Source of the DNA: Tumebacillus amylolyticus
Lineage (GTDB): Bacteria; Bacillota; Bacilli; Tumebacillales; Tumebacillaceae
DNA length: 64,000 bases
Direction of reading: 5' to 3'
Assembly: GCF_016722965.1 (NCBI RefSeq)
Contig: NZ_JAEQNB010000001.1
Coordinates: 62,001-126,000 of the forward strand
Within the stretch, counting starts at the first letter, position 1, and each line of letters starts with the position of its first letter. Of this stretch, positions 27,228 through 35,435 are shown in pieces. The notes below the pieces were generated by a model. It searched no databases, was not told the DNA's origin, and worked only from the letters and a program-made list of their open reading frames with translations. A program made the translations under genes and the position numbers.

Positions 27228-29015
27228 TTGCTTCGTAGCATCCAATGGAAGCTGGTGATGATGTACTTGCTCGTCATTTTGGTGGCGATCCAAGTAATCG
27301 GCTTTTACTTCATCCAGCGCGTCAACGAGCATTTTCTGAACTCGTTTCAAGACAAAGTCAGCGGGCAGGTCATGGTGCTGTCGGACGTTCTGCCGCGTTA
27401 CTTGAGCGACAACGGCGACCACCACGACTCCACGACCGATCTCGACTACCTCGCCGATTCGTTCGCCAACGTCGCCGGAGCGGAGATCAACATCATCAAC
27501 GCCAACTCCATCCTCCTCGCGACGTCCGGCAACAAAACGTTCATCGGGCAAAAAAACCTCCAGACCGAAGTCACCCGCGCCCTGCTCGGCACACGAGTCG
27601 AAGCGATCAAAGTCGACCCGACGAACAACCAACGCTATCTCTACCTCTCCGTGCCTGTCAAAAAAGCCTCGCAAACGCTCGGCGTCGTCTATTGCATCGC
27701 GCCGCTTTCGTCGGTGTACCAGACGATTCACGACATCACGGTGATTTTTTACACCGGGACGGGGCTTGCGGTGCTGCTCACAGGTCTGCTGGTCATCTTG
27801 CTCTCGCGCACGATTACCAACCCGATTGTCGAGATCACGAAAAAAGCGGGCGCGATGGCCCGCGGTGATTTCGACCAAGAAGTGTCCGTGAAAAGCGAAG
27901 ACGAGATCGGGCAACTGGGCGAGATGTTCAATACGTTGTCTCGAAGACTGCGCGAAGCTCTCAACGAAAACGCGCAGGAAAAAGACAAACTCGAAGCGAT
28001 TCTCGAACATATGTCGGACGGCGTGGTTGCGATCGGTTCAGACGGGCGTATCTTGCTCGCCAACGCCGCCGCCGCCAAACTGCTCGGAGCGGACGACCCG
28101 GATCAACTGCTGGAGAAGCCGATGAACTCGGTCATCGTGCTCGCGGACAGTGACGAAGCGGACACGTCGAGCCTCTTGAACGGCGAGCACGAATTTACGC
28201 TGGGCAACCCGTCCGGCCGCATCTTGCATGCGTATGCGGCGTCGTTCCGCTCCTCGAACGAAGAGCGCGGAGCCGTCATCGTCTTGCGCGACGTCACCGA
28301 GCAGGAACAGGAAGACCGTGCCCGCCGTGACTTTGTCGCGAACGTCTCGCATGAAATTCGCACGCCGCTGACCACGATCAAAAGTTACATCGAGGCCCTT
28401 GAGGACGGCGCGGTCGATTCTCCGAGCCATGCCCGCAAGTTTCTGTCGGTCATTCATACGGAGACCGACCGCATGGTGCGCATGGTGTCCGACTTGCTGC
28501 AACTCTCGCGACTGGACTCCGGTCGTGAATCGTGGAAGTTCGACCCGCACAACTTGCGGGAGTTGGTGCAGAACGCCTGCTTCCGATTCGCGATGCAATT
28601 GCAGCGTCGCGAAGTGTCGTTGGCGTTTGAAGTGCCGAGCAATTTGAACGTCAACGTCGATGCCGACAAGCTCGATCAAGTGTTTGACAACTTGATCTCC
28701 AACGCGATCAAGTACACGCCGGACGGGGGGCGAATCCGCGTCATTGCGTACCGCCCGAGCGGCAAGTTTATCCTCGTGCAAGTCGTGGACAACGGGATCG
28801 GGATTCCCAAACACGACCTGCCGCAGATCTTCAATCGTTTTTACCGTGTCGACAAAGCGCGCTCTCGTGCGGCGGGCGGCACGGGTCTTGGCTTGTCCAT
28901 CGCTCGACAGATCGTCGAAGTGCATGGCGGCCAGATTCAAATCGACAGTGAAGAAGGCAAGGGAACGGCGGTTTCCTTCACCTTGCCCGTTGGGACGGGA
29001 GGGAGTGGAGCTTGA
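27228..29015 (+). CDS. walK: Sensor histidine kinase WalK (YycG)
   Basis: 595 residues. First membrane helix near 10-28, an extracytoplasmic PDC-like sensor to about residue 165, second helix near 175-193, then HAMP, a PAS domain (GVVAIGSDGRILLANAAAAKLLG), HisKA with H375 in NVSHEIRTP, and a HATPase domain with N-box ISNAIKYT and the G1/G2 loops. Autophosphorylates and feeds WalR. TTG start with GAGGAGG nine bases upstream, six bases after walR. Domain order and length match WalK closely. Confidence 0.96.
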   Translation: MLRSIQWKLVMMYLLVILVAIQVIGFYFIQRVNEHFLNSFQDKVSGQVMVLSDVLPRYLSDNGDHHDSTTDLDYLADSFANVAGAEINIINANSILLATSGNKTFIGQKNLQTEVTRALLGTRVEAIKVDPTNNQRYLYLSVPVKKASQTLGVVYCIAPLSSVYQTIHDITVIFYTGTGLAVLLTGLLVILLSRTITNPIVEITKKAGAMARGDFDQEVSVKSEDEIGQLGEMFNTLSRRLREALNENAQEKDKLEAILEHMSDGVVAIGSDGRILLANAAAAKLLGADDPDQLLEKPMNSVIVLADSDEADTSSLLNGEHEFTLGNPSGRILHAYAASFRSSNEERGAVIVLRDVTEQEQEDRARRDFVANVSHEIRTPLTTIKSYIEALEDGAVDSPSHARKFLSVIHTETDRMVRMVSDLLQLSRLDSGRESWKFDPHNLRELVQNACFRFAMQLQRREVSLAFEVPSNLNVNVDADKLDQVFDNLISNAIKYTPDGGRIRVIAYRPSGKFILVQVVDNGIGIPKHDLPQIFNRFYRVDKARSRAAGGTGLGLSIARQIVEVHGGQIQIDSEEGKGTAVSFTLPVGTGGSGA

Positions 29016-30385
29016 GAGAACGGTTAAAAAACGTCGTCCTCACCGCGCTCGTCCTCATTTCGCTGTTGCTGTCTCTTGGCATTTGGAGCATTGCTCCGCA
29101 GTACGAGTCGATCAATGAACCGCAATATGCCAGCAACATCGGAGTGAGCGACCCGAGCTTTTACCGCACGTTTCAATCGGTGGCTTCTCCGCGTGAGATC
29201 GTGTTGCATCTGGGGGAGCAGAAACACACCGTTTTGGTTCCGGATCTCCCGGACTATGAAAATGCGATGACGTTGTTGCAGAAGTCCACGTTTCTCGATA
29301 CGCAGTTGACCAACGACTATGGAGAAACGGAGTGGCGCAAGATCGTGGACGAGATTCCGGGATTGCAGTTCAACTTCGATTCCTACATGCCGGCGCAGTC
29401 TTTGGCTGACAACGGAATGATCAAGTTCAACACGCAAATCGACCCGCAGATGCAGATTCGATCGCTCTACCTGTTCCGCATGCCGGAGGAGAACGACTTC
29501 CGAGCGTTGATCTACGGGGGAGGAGACGCCAGGATGTATCTCGCGCGCGTCGAAGTGCCCAAGGACCGCTTGGCGGCGTTGATGGAAGCCGGTAAAAAGT
29601 TGCCGGAGTACGGCATGTTCGGCCAGAGTTTGAACAAGAACTTTTACCTGCCGCTCAACCGCATTCCGTTGCAGAATTACGCGATTGAATTGAATATAGA
29701 AACCCACAACCAGAGGTTGGTGGATTCCTTTTTCCTCGACAATTCGTTGACGTCCCGCGTGTTGGAGAAGGACGGTTCGCAGATCGTGACCGACGGCAAC
29801 CGTTCGGTGCGCGTCGGGGCGTTGGACAAGATCATCGAGTACCGCAACCTCGCCGTCGACCGCACGTCGGTTCGCAAGCCGGACGGCGAGTACGAAGAAG
29901 TGCGGGCGTTGAACTTCGCCAACGAGCACGGCGGTTTTTCGGGCAATGTGTTCTTGCACGAAGTGGAGACTTCGACGGGGCACTCGGACACGAACAGCGT
30001 CCACGACTTCGAGTTTCGTCTGTACCAAAACGGACTGCCGGTGCTCGGGGACCTCACGACCGTCGGACTCAGTCTGTACCGCAATGACGTCGCCCAGATG
30101 TCGCGTTCGGAGTACAGCTTCGTGAAAGCTTACTCGGACAAAGTGGTCCAGATCATCTCCGGACCGGAGTTGCTCAAGATCATTGAAGGAAGCGTCTGGT
30201 TGGATCGCAATCGCATCACCAACGTGTATCTGGCGTACTTGCAACGAGCACCGCGAGACGGAATTGCGGCGCTGCGGCCTGTCTGGGTCGTGGAACAGAC
30301 GCCCGACGCCCGCATGGGGATGTACGACGCCGTGACGGGGGAACGACTGCGCAGTGAGGAGGGGATGTTGCTTGGATTGGAGTAA
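29012..30385 (+). CDS. walH: WalK-associated membrane protein WalH (YycH)
   Basis: 457 residues with a single N-terminal membrane helix (LTALVLISLLLSLGIWSI) and a long extracytoplasmic domain, as in YycH. In B. subtilis YycH and YycI form a complex with WalK through their membrane helices and restrain its activity. The TTG start overlaps the walK stop by four bases, so translation is coupled. Sequence conservation in this family is low; position within the operon is the stronger evidence. Confidence 0.9.
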   Translation: MRERLKNVVLTALVLISLLLSLGIWSIAPQYESINEPQYASNIGVSDPSFYRTFQSVASPREIVLHLGEQKHTVLVPDLPDYENAMTLLQKSTFLDTQLTNDYGETEWRKIVDEIPGLQFNFDSYMPAQSLADNGMIKFNTQIDPQMQIRSLYLFRMPEENDFRALIYGGGDARMYLARVEVPKDRLAALMEAGKKLPEYGMFGQSLNKNFYLPLNRIPLQNYAIELNIETHNQRLVDSFFLDNSLTSRVLEKDGSQIVTDGNRSVRVGALDKIIEYRNLAVDRTSVRKPDGEYEEVRALNFANEHGGFSGNVFLHEVETSTGHSDTNSVHDFEFRLYQNGLPVLGDLTTVGLSLYRNDVAQMSRSEYSFVKAYSDKVVQIISGPELLKIIEGSVWLDRNRITNVYLAYLQRAPRDGIAALRPVWVVEQTPDARMGMYDAVTGERLRSEEGMLLGLE

Positions 30386-31241
30386 AGCGAAAACCTACTT
30401 CATCGTGACGTTCCTGTTTCTCGATTTGTTGCTGGGCTACCAGTTTTACAACGCGCAGAAGGAAGCGGCGGAGTATGTGCAGTCGTTTACTTCGCAGTTG
30501 CAAGAGCTCAAGGACGTGCTGACCGAGCGCAAATTGGTCTTGCAGACGGACGTGCCCAAGGAAACGCCGGTGATGCATTTTTTGCAAGCGAATCATCCCA
30601 AGGAACTCTTGATGGACATCGCCGAGTCGACGTTTCATGAGGCGCATGTCATTGAGGATGACAAAAGCAAGGGCACGATGAAGTTCCAGACCCGTGTCGG
30701 CGAGTTCGGGGTGACGGGGAACGGGTATTTTACGATGCGATATCTGCCGACCCGTCATGTGGATGGCGAGGCGGCGATGAACAAACTCGGGACGGTCGTC
30801 ATGGCGAAAATCGACAAGACCGTCTGGCACCAAGAATTGTATCGCGAAGACTTGATCAACCGCGATCACTCCATGGTTCGCTATCTGCAGAGTTACCAGA
30901 AGTATCCGATCTTCTCGGCGCTGCTGGAAGTTCATCTTCAAAATTCGGAGATCGTGAGCTATAATCAGAAAGCGTTGGAAGTCGGGGACGAGCAAGAGAG
31001 CGGGCAGCGGGTGCTGTCGGCGATCTCCGCCGTGCGGGCGGTGGCCGATTCTCTCGATCCGAGTGAGTTGGCGAGCGTCAACACGCCGGTTGCGATCCGA
31101 GACATCAAGCTCGGCTATTACAGCCCGAACTATGACGACGCAGACGTGTGGTACCTCTGGCCGATGTGGCGAATCGTCACCGACCAGAAAGTCTACTACG
31201 TCAACGCCTTCACCGGGCAGATTGAAAAAGGAACACCTTAG
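30372..31241 (+). CDS. walI: WalK-associated membrane protein WalI (YycI)
   Basis: 289 residues from TTG 30372, which follows AGGAGGGG at good spacing and gives the typical YycI beginning, DWSKAKTYFIVTFLFLDLLLG. One membrane helix and an extracytoplasmic domain made of two similar cystatin-like halves, the second with YLWPMWRIVTDQKVYYVNAFTG. A GTG eighteen bases earlier is possible but lacks a site. It overlaps walH by 14 bases. Confidence 0.9.
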   Translation: MDWSKAKTYFIVTFLFLDLLLGYQFYNAQKEAAEYVQSFTSQLQELKDVLTERKLVLQTDVPKETPVMHFLQANHPKELLMDIAESTFHEAHVIEDDKSKGTMKFQTRVGEFGVTGNGYFTMRYLPTRHVDGEAAMNKLGTVVMAKIDKTVWHQELYREDLINRDHSMVRYLQSYQKYPIFSALLEVHLQNSEIVSYNQKALEVGDEQESGQRVLSAISAVRAVADSLDPSELASVNTPVAIRDIKLGYYSPNYDDADVWYLWPMWRIVTDQKVYYVNAFTGQIEKGTP

Positions 31242-31271
31242 ATTCGTGCTTCATAGAGGGAGGTACAGCCC

Positions 31272-32072
31272 TTGATACGCTTTAGCGTTTTGGCAAGCGG
31301 CAGTACGGGGAATGCGATCTACGTCGAGACAGACGAGACCGCCGTGTTGATCGACGCAGGCGTCAGCGGCAAGCAGATTACCAACTCGCTGACCGAGATC
31401 GGCGCCGATGTGAATAAAATAGAAGCTCTGCTCGTCACTCACGAGCATTCCGACCACGTGCGAGGCGTCGGCGTCATGTCGCGCAAGCAGAACCTCAACG
31501 TCCACGCGACGGCGGGTACGTGGGAGGGCATGGAGAAGTATGTGGGCGATATAGAGGTTGCGAAGCAGCATGTTTTTTCCGTGGGGGATTCCTTGCAGTT
31601 TGGGGACCTGCGGATTGAGCCGTTTCCGATCTCGCACGATGCGCGCGAACCGGTGGGGTTTTGTTTTTACCAAGGGGAGACGAAATTGGCCTTGGCGACA
31701 GACCTCGGGTATGTGAGCACGCGGGTTCGAGATGCGATCGTCGGGGCGGATGCGTTCATTTTTGAATCGAATCACGATGTGGAGATGTTGCGCGTCGGAC
31801 CGCACCCGTGGACCGTCAAGAAGCGCATCCTCGGGGACAAAGGCCATCTCTCCAACGAGACGGCGGGGGATGCGCTGACGGACGTGCTGTCGGGGAATTC
31901 GGGGGATGTGTACCTCGCGCATCTGAGTCCGGACAACAACATGCCGGAGATTGCGGAGATCACCGTGCGCGGGATTCTGATGGAGAACGGGATTGCGGTG
32001 GGACAGGATGTTGTCTTGCACGATACGTATCGAGACAAGCCGACCCCGCTCAAGTCGATCAAACGGCTGTAG
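31272..32072 (+). CDS. walJ: MBL-fold hydrolase WalJ (YycJ)
   Basis: 266 residues of the metallo-beta-lactamase fold. The metal-binding HxHxDH motif is THEHSDH; further ligands come from FPISHDA and the DLGY segment. WalJ is the last conserved gene of the wal operon and has been linked to coordinating division with replication and to DNA metabolism. TTG start after GGGAGG. A terminator follows at 32096. Confidence 0.94.
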   Translation: MIRFSVLASGSTGNAIYVETDETAVLIDAGVSGKQITNSLTEIGADVNKIEALLVTHEHSDHVRGVGVMSRKQNLNVHATAGTWEGMEKYVGDIEVAKQHVFSVGDSLQFGDLRIEPFPISHDAREPVGFCFYQGETKLALATDLGYVSTRVRDAIVGADAFIFESNHDVEMLRVGPHPWTVKKRILGDKGHLSNETAGDALTDVLSGNSGDVYLAHLSPDNNMPEIAEITVRGILMENGIAVGQDVVLHDTYRDKPTPLKSIKRL

Positions 32073-32095
32073 ATTTTTTTTGAATACGCAAAAAA

Positions 32096-32127
32096 AGGCC
32101 CACCTCAACCGAACGAGGTGGGCTTTC
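32096..32127. terminator. Terminator closing the wal operon
   Basis: GCCCACCTC pairs perfectly with GAGGTGGGC across eight bases, followed by T3; A7 on the other side makes it usable by the convergent small gene too. Confidence 0.82.
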
Positions 32128-32168
32128 AATATAGAGAAGGGGGAGACAAAAGCAAGCTGGCTCACAGC

Positions 32169-32381
32169 TTAGTTGGCATACAGCGAGCGATCCAAATCCA
32201 GGGAGAGATCCGTATCCAACTGACGGGCTTTTTGGATGACCTCTTGGCGGGTCAGGATGCCCTTTTCCACCAGAAGTTCCACCACCGCGGTGAGAACGAG
32301 AGTGTTTTTGTAATCCACTTCCTTCAAATCCGCGAGTTGTGCGATGAGATCGACCTCGCCAAAGCCTGTCAGTCGGTTCAT
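32169..32381 (-). CDS. Small hypothetical protein, 70 residues
   Basis: A 70-residue soluble protein, MNRLTGFGEVDLIAQLADLK at the start, with a helical segment (VVELLVEKGILTRQEVIQKARQLD) that looks like a small protein-interaction fold found in other short Bacillota proteins. GGAGGG lies seven bases before the ATG. No membrane segment. Placed between walJ and htrA on the opposite strand. Function unknown. Confidence 0.65.
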   Translation of the reverse strand: MNRLTGFGEVDLIAQLADLKEVDYKNTLVLTAVVELLVEKGILTRQEVIQKARQLDTDLSLDLDRSLYAN

Positions 32382-32540
32382 GAGCGAATCCCTCCACTTC
32401 CGAACTTGTTTCGTTCGTGCCTAGTGGATAGTCTGATCCAATACGTGGCAATCTATACCTTCTCTTAGAAATTCATTAGAAAACTGTGGAGATAATTCAA
32501 ACTTCCCCTTGAACGAATTGTGAACTGGAAAGTTGAGCCC

Positions 32541-32570
32541 TTGAGAAGAAACCAAACAGGTTTGTATAAT
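32541..32570 (+). promoter_or_regulatory. htrA promoter
   Basis: TTGAGA, 18 bases, TATAAT, about 60 bases before the htrA start. Confidence 0.65.
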
Positions 32571-32627
32571 AAGATCAACAACCGATACTGGTGAAAGAGA
32601 AAACCTACAAATGGGAGGTTCTTCAAT

Positions 32628-33842
32628 ATGGGATACTACGACGATTTTGAAAACAACAAACCGGCGAAGAAAAGCGGCGGGAACATGACGAGTTGGATCG
32701 CCGTGGCACTCGTGTCTGCGGTCATCGGTTCCGGCACGACCTTGGTAATGGTTCCGAAGCTCATCAACGCGAACATGATCCAAGTGAACGGCAACAGCTC
32801 CATCTCCAATCAAAAAGCAACCACGGCGGGCAGCACCGCGATTGGCAACGCCACCAACATGAGCGTCAACGTCAACACGGGCATCACCGAAGCGGTCAAT
32901 AAAGTCAAACCGGCGATTGTCGGCGTCTCGAACATGCAGAAGCAAAAAGACTTCTTCGGCCGCACCAAGACCAACGAAGACGAAGTCGGCACCGGTTCGG
33001 GCGTCCTGTTTGACAAAAAAGGCTACATCATCACGAACAACCACGTCGTGGACGGCGCAGACGATGTCGAAGTCTCGCTTCCGGACGGTAAGCATATCAA
33101 AGCAAAAGTTCTCGGGTCCGACTTCTACACCGACCTCGCAGTGCTGAAGGTCGATGAGAACGACGTGAAGGACATCACGCCGGCGACGCTTGGCAACTCC
33201 GACTCCCTGAGCATCGGCGAACCGGCGATTGCCATCGGGAACCCGCTCGGCGCGAAGTTTGCACAGACGGTTACGGTGGGCGTCATCTCGGCGCTGAACC
33301 GCGAACTGCCGGTGACGGATGAACAATCGGGTCAAGAAGTGTACTCGATGAACGTCATCCAGACCGACGCCGCGATCAACCCGGGGAACTCGGGCGGTGC
33401 GTTGGTGAACATCAACGGTGAAGTTGTGGGGATCAACTCCGCGAAGATCGCGACTTCGGGTGTTGAGGGCATCGGCTTCTCGATCCCGATCACCGAAGCG
33501 CAGCCGATCGTGCAACAGCTGATCGACAAAGGCAAGATCGATCGTCCGGTGATGGGGATCACGCCGGTGAACTTGGCAGACCTCCCGGCGAAGCAACGTC
33601 CGGAAGCGCCGGTCGATACCGGGGTTGTGCTGTACCAAGTCTCGGACTACGCGAAAAAAGCGGGCTTTGAGCAAGGCGACGTCATCACCAAGATCGACGA
33701 CACGCAGGTGGACGACCAGATCGCACTGCGCAAGGCGCTATATAAAAAGCAGCCGGGCGACAAGATCAAAGTCGAGTTCTACCGTGGGAAAGAGCAAAAG
33801 ACGATTGAGATGACCCTCGGCAAGCAAGGCGACGTGAAGTAA
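32628..33842 (+). CDS. htrA: HtrA-like serine protease (DegP/YycK family)
   Basis: 404 residues. A short cytoplasmic tail, one membrane helix (residues about 22-42), a linker, a trypsin-like protease domain, and a C-terminal PDZ domain. The triad is complete: H139 in TNNHVV, D169 in YTDLAVLK, S255 in NPGNSGGAL. It degrades or refolds misfolded proteins at the outer face of the membrane. It follows the wal genes as in other Bacillales, but with its own promoter and terminator. Confidence 0.95.
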   Translation: MGYYDDFENNKPAKKSGGNMTSWIAVALVSAVIGSGTTLVMVPKLINANMIQVNGNSSISNQKATTAGSTAIGNATNMSVNVNTGITEAVNKVKPAIVGVSNMQKQKDFFGRTKTNEDEVGTGSGVLFDKKGYIITNNHVVDGADDVEVSLPDGKHIKAKVLGSDFYTDLAVLKVDENDVKDITPATLGNSDSLSIGEPAIAIGNPLGAKFAQTVTVGVISALNRELPVTDEQSGQEVYSMNVIQTDAAINPGNSGGALVNINGEVVGINSAKIATSGVEGIGFSIPITEAQPIVQQLIDKGKIDRPVMGITPVNLADLPAKQRPEAPVDTGVVLYQVSDYAKKAGFEQGDVITKIDDTQVDDQIALRKALYKKQPGDKIKVEFYRGKEQKTIEMTLGKQGDVK

Positions 33843-33862
33843 GGAATGCAGGGTTAGAAAAA

Positions 33863-33901
33863 ACAGGCAGGCCTCGTTTGAGGTCTGCCTGTTGTTTTTT
33901 G
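33863..33901 (+). terminator. htrA terminator
   Basis: AACAGGCAGGCCTC and GAGGTCTGCCTGTT form a long stem with a GTTT loop, then T-rich sequence. Confidence 0.88.
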
Positions 33902-33957
33902 GACAAAAGCGGGGGAGACTGCTAGTATAAGAGACAAGCTAACGAGGTGAAACCGAG

Positions 33958-34137
33958 GTGGAATCCGTGTACGTAGTATGCAAAGAGCATGTTGAGATCG
34001 CACTGGATGAGTTTGTGGATGAATACGAAGGCCAAGCGCCCGACGTGTACAACCTGAAGGAAATCTCCTTCACCGCCTGGAGTGCTCCGGCGAAGTGTGA
34101 GTTCTGCGACAACAACCCGAAGTATCTGATCGTGTAG
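33958..34137 (+). CDS. CxxH/CxxC small protein
   Basis: A 59-residue protein beginning at GTG 33958, seven bases after GAGGTGA. It holds one CKEH and one CEFC motif, the paired zinc-ligand pattern of the CxxH/CxxC protein family (BA_5709 type) that is always found just upstream of rlmH in Bacillales, as here (two bases between stop and start). Probably binds one zinc. Function unknown. A possible promoter (TTGGAC, 18, TAGTAT) overlaps the htrA terminator. Confidence 0.85.
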   Translation: MESVYVVCKEHVEIALDEFVDEYEGQAPDVYNLKEISFTAWSAPAKCEFCDNNPKYLIV

Positions 34138-34139
34138 CA

Positions 34140-34619
34140 ATGAACATCAATCTGCTCACGGTTGGGAAGTTAAAAGAAAAGTATTGGGTGGGGGCCGTTG
34201 AGGAGTACAAGAAACGGCTCTCTTCGTATGCGAAGGTTTCGGTAGTAGAGGTGCCGGATGAGCCGACGCCGGATAATGCGTCGGCGGCGCAGGAGGAGCA
34301 GATCAAGCGCAAGGAAGCGGAGAAGCTGCTCGCGAAGGTCGGGGAACGGGATTATGTGATTGCGCTTGCGATTGAAGGGAAGTCGATTACGAGCGAGGAG
34401 TTTGCGGAGCAACTGGATCGGATGGCGATTGAGAGGTTTAGTACCTTCACGTTTGTGATTGGTGGGTCGTTGGGGCTGCATGAGACGGTTTTGAAGAGGG
34501 CGAATTATAAGTTGTCATTCTCCAAATTCACGTTTCCTCATCAGATGGTGCGGGTGATTTTGTTGGAGCAGGTTTATAGGGCGTTTCGGATTCAGCGGGG
34601 GGAACCGTATCACAAATAG
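34140..34619 (+). CDS. rlmH: 23S rRNA pseudouridine-1915 N3-methyltransferase RlmH
   Basis: 159 residues, SPOUT fold. Family signatures: [12 protein letters not shown] at the start, [14 protein letters not shown] with the SAM-binding loop, [20 protein letters not shown] and the invariant end GEPYHK. It methylates the pseudouridine at position 1915 of 23S rRNA. Its last codons form the left attachment site of the downstream island, the same target used by SCC elements in staphylococci. The reading frame is intact after insertion. Confidence 0.97.
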   Translation: MNINLLTVGKLKEKYWVGAVEEYKKRLSSYAKVSVVEVPDEPTPDNASAAQEEQIKRKEAEKLLAKVGERDYVIALAIEGKSITSEEFAEQLDRMAIERFSTFTFVIGGSLGLHETVLKRANYKLSFSKFTFPHQMVRVILLEQVYRAFRIQRGEPYHK

Positions 34620-34635
34620 CGCATGTTTTTTTGGT
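34602..34635 (+). repeat. Left attachment site (attL) at the 3' end of rlmH
   Basis: GAACCGTATCACAAATAG encodes the last residues E-P-Y-H-K and the stop of RlmH; it continues CGCATGTTTTTTTGGTG. The same block recurs at 51765 with one substitution and one T fewer. Staphylococcal SCC attachment sites occupy the same codons (E-A-Y-H-K). Confidence 0.85.
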
Positions 34636-34658
34636 GGATCTATTGAGGGCAATAGAAA

Positions 34659-34694
34659 AGCGAGACCTTGTACGAATCAAGGTCTCGCTTTTTG
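34659..34694. terminator. Hairpin terminator in unit A
   Basis: GCGAGACCTTG pairs perfectly with CAAGGTCTCGC, flanked by A and T runs. It lies just beyond the 3' end of the acidic protein gene. Confidence 0.85.
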
Positions 34695-34696
34695 TA

Positions 34697-35185
34697 CTAC
34701 GACAGGTCGGAGAGGATCTTTTTGAGTGTCGCAACGAGTTCTTTGATGTCATCTCGTGCGGAGTCAACCAAATCCTCAAGCTCCTCGTAAGCATCGCTTG
34801 TGGCCGTTTCGATAGAACCGTTCAGTCCTTCATCGTATGCATCGCGGTCCTCTGACACGAGGTTGCTGATGCGATTGCTTACATCGAAATCGGCAAGATC
34901 GTAAATACTGCCGTCGTAGGAAAGCAAGTCACTCAACTTGTCGATGTATTCGGGAGAGATTTGAGGCAGGGACTCAACCTCTTCGTCCTCCACATCGATG
35001 TCTGAGAGCTCGCTCACCCAAGATTGCATCTCTTCAAAGAGAGACTTTGGAAATTGCGCGTCCCGTTTGATGAAGGGCTCGCCTTTAACCCCAGTACAGC
35101 TATCTGGAACATCGTAAAGATGCTCATCCAGCTGATCCAGAAACTCAGTGACTTGCGTTTTTACTTCATGAGATGAAATAGACAT
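34697..35185 (-). CDS. Acidic hypothetical protein, 162 residues
   Basis: 162 residues, rich in Asp, Glu and Ser, mainly helical, no membrane segment or signal peptide. The C-terminal half contains repeated acidic helices (AYEELEDLVDSARDDIKELV). AGGAGG lies eight bases before the ATG. It is the only gene between rlmH and the second att copy, so it is cargo of the first unit. I do not recognise a family; DNA-mimic or anti-defence roles are conceivable for such an acidic protein but there is no direct evidence. Confidence 0.6.
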   Translation of the reverse strand: MSISSHEVKTQVTEFLDQLDEHLYDVPDSCTGVKGEPFIKRDAQFPKSLFEEMQSWVSELSDIDVEDEEVESLPQISPEYIDKLSDLLSYDGSIYDLADFDVSNRISNLVSEDRDAYDEGLNGSIETATSDAYEELEDLVDSARDDIKELVATLKKILSDLS

Positions 35186-35268
35186 TTTGTGTACCTCCTG
35201 TTAGATGTTATCTAAATTATATGGTCAAAGATAGTCAAAGTCAAGGATTGGAAATTGACTCCTTGATC

Positions 35269-35292
35269 ATCATAAATAGCTCATGTTTTTTG
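35269..35292 (+). repeat. Internal att copy (att2)
   Basis: ATCATAAATAGC then TCATGTTTTTTG, one mismatch to the site at 51765 over this 24-base stretch. The upstream half (GAACCGT) is missing. Confidence 0.7.
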
Positions 35293-35403
35293 CTAGGAAG
35301 CCGCAGAAAGACTGAGAAAACTTGTAGTGTGGAACGGCTTCCCGATGGGGCAGATGGTCAAAAAAGATCGCGTTAAAGACCATCTTTCGGCTTTCTGACG
35401 CAC
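35293..35403 (-). CDS. Possible 36-residue peptide
   Basis: A short frame from GTG 35403 with a very strong Shine-Dalgarno, AAGGAGGTGA, eight bases upstream. The product starts MRQKAERWSLTRSF and ends at the edge of att2. No homology is recognised. The ribosome-binding site is the only support; it could be a leader or a chance match. Confidence 0.3.
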   Translation of the reverse strand: MRQKAERWSLTRSFLTICPIGKPFHTTSFLSLSAAS

Positions 35404-35435
35404 AATGCAATTCACCTCCTTACGGGCTTTTCATC

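Larger units (their letters stand above)
34602..35292. mobile_element. Unit A of the rlmH island (about 0.65 kb)
   Basis: Bounded by the att site in rlmH and a second att copy at 35269. It carries one acidic hypothetical gene on the minus strand and a hairpin terminator and no recombinase, like the short pseudo-SCC segments found between repeats. Boundaries are inferred from the repeats alone. Confidence 0.5.

Noticed and set aside
35340..35400. Hairpin AGATGGTC/GACCATCT considered as an integron attC or terminator
   Set aside because: Long loop and no T-run or attC features.
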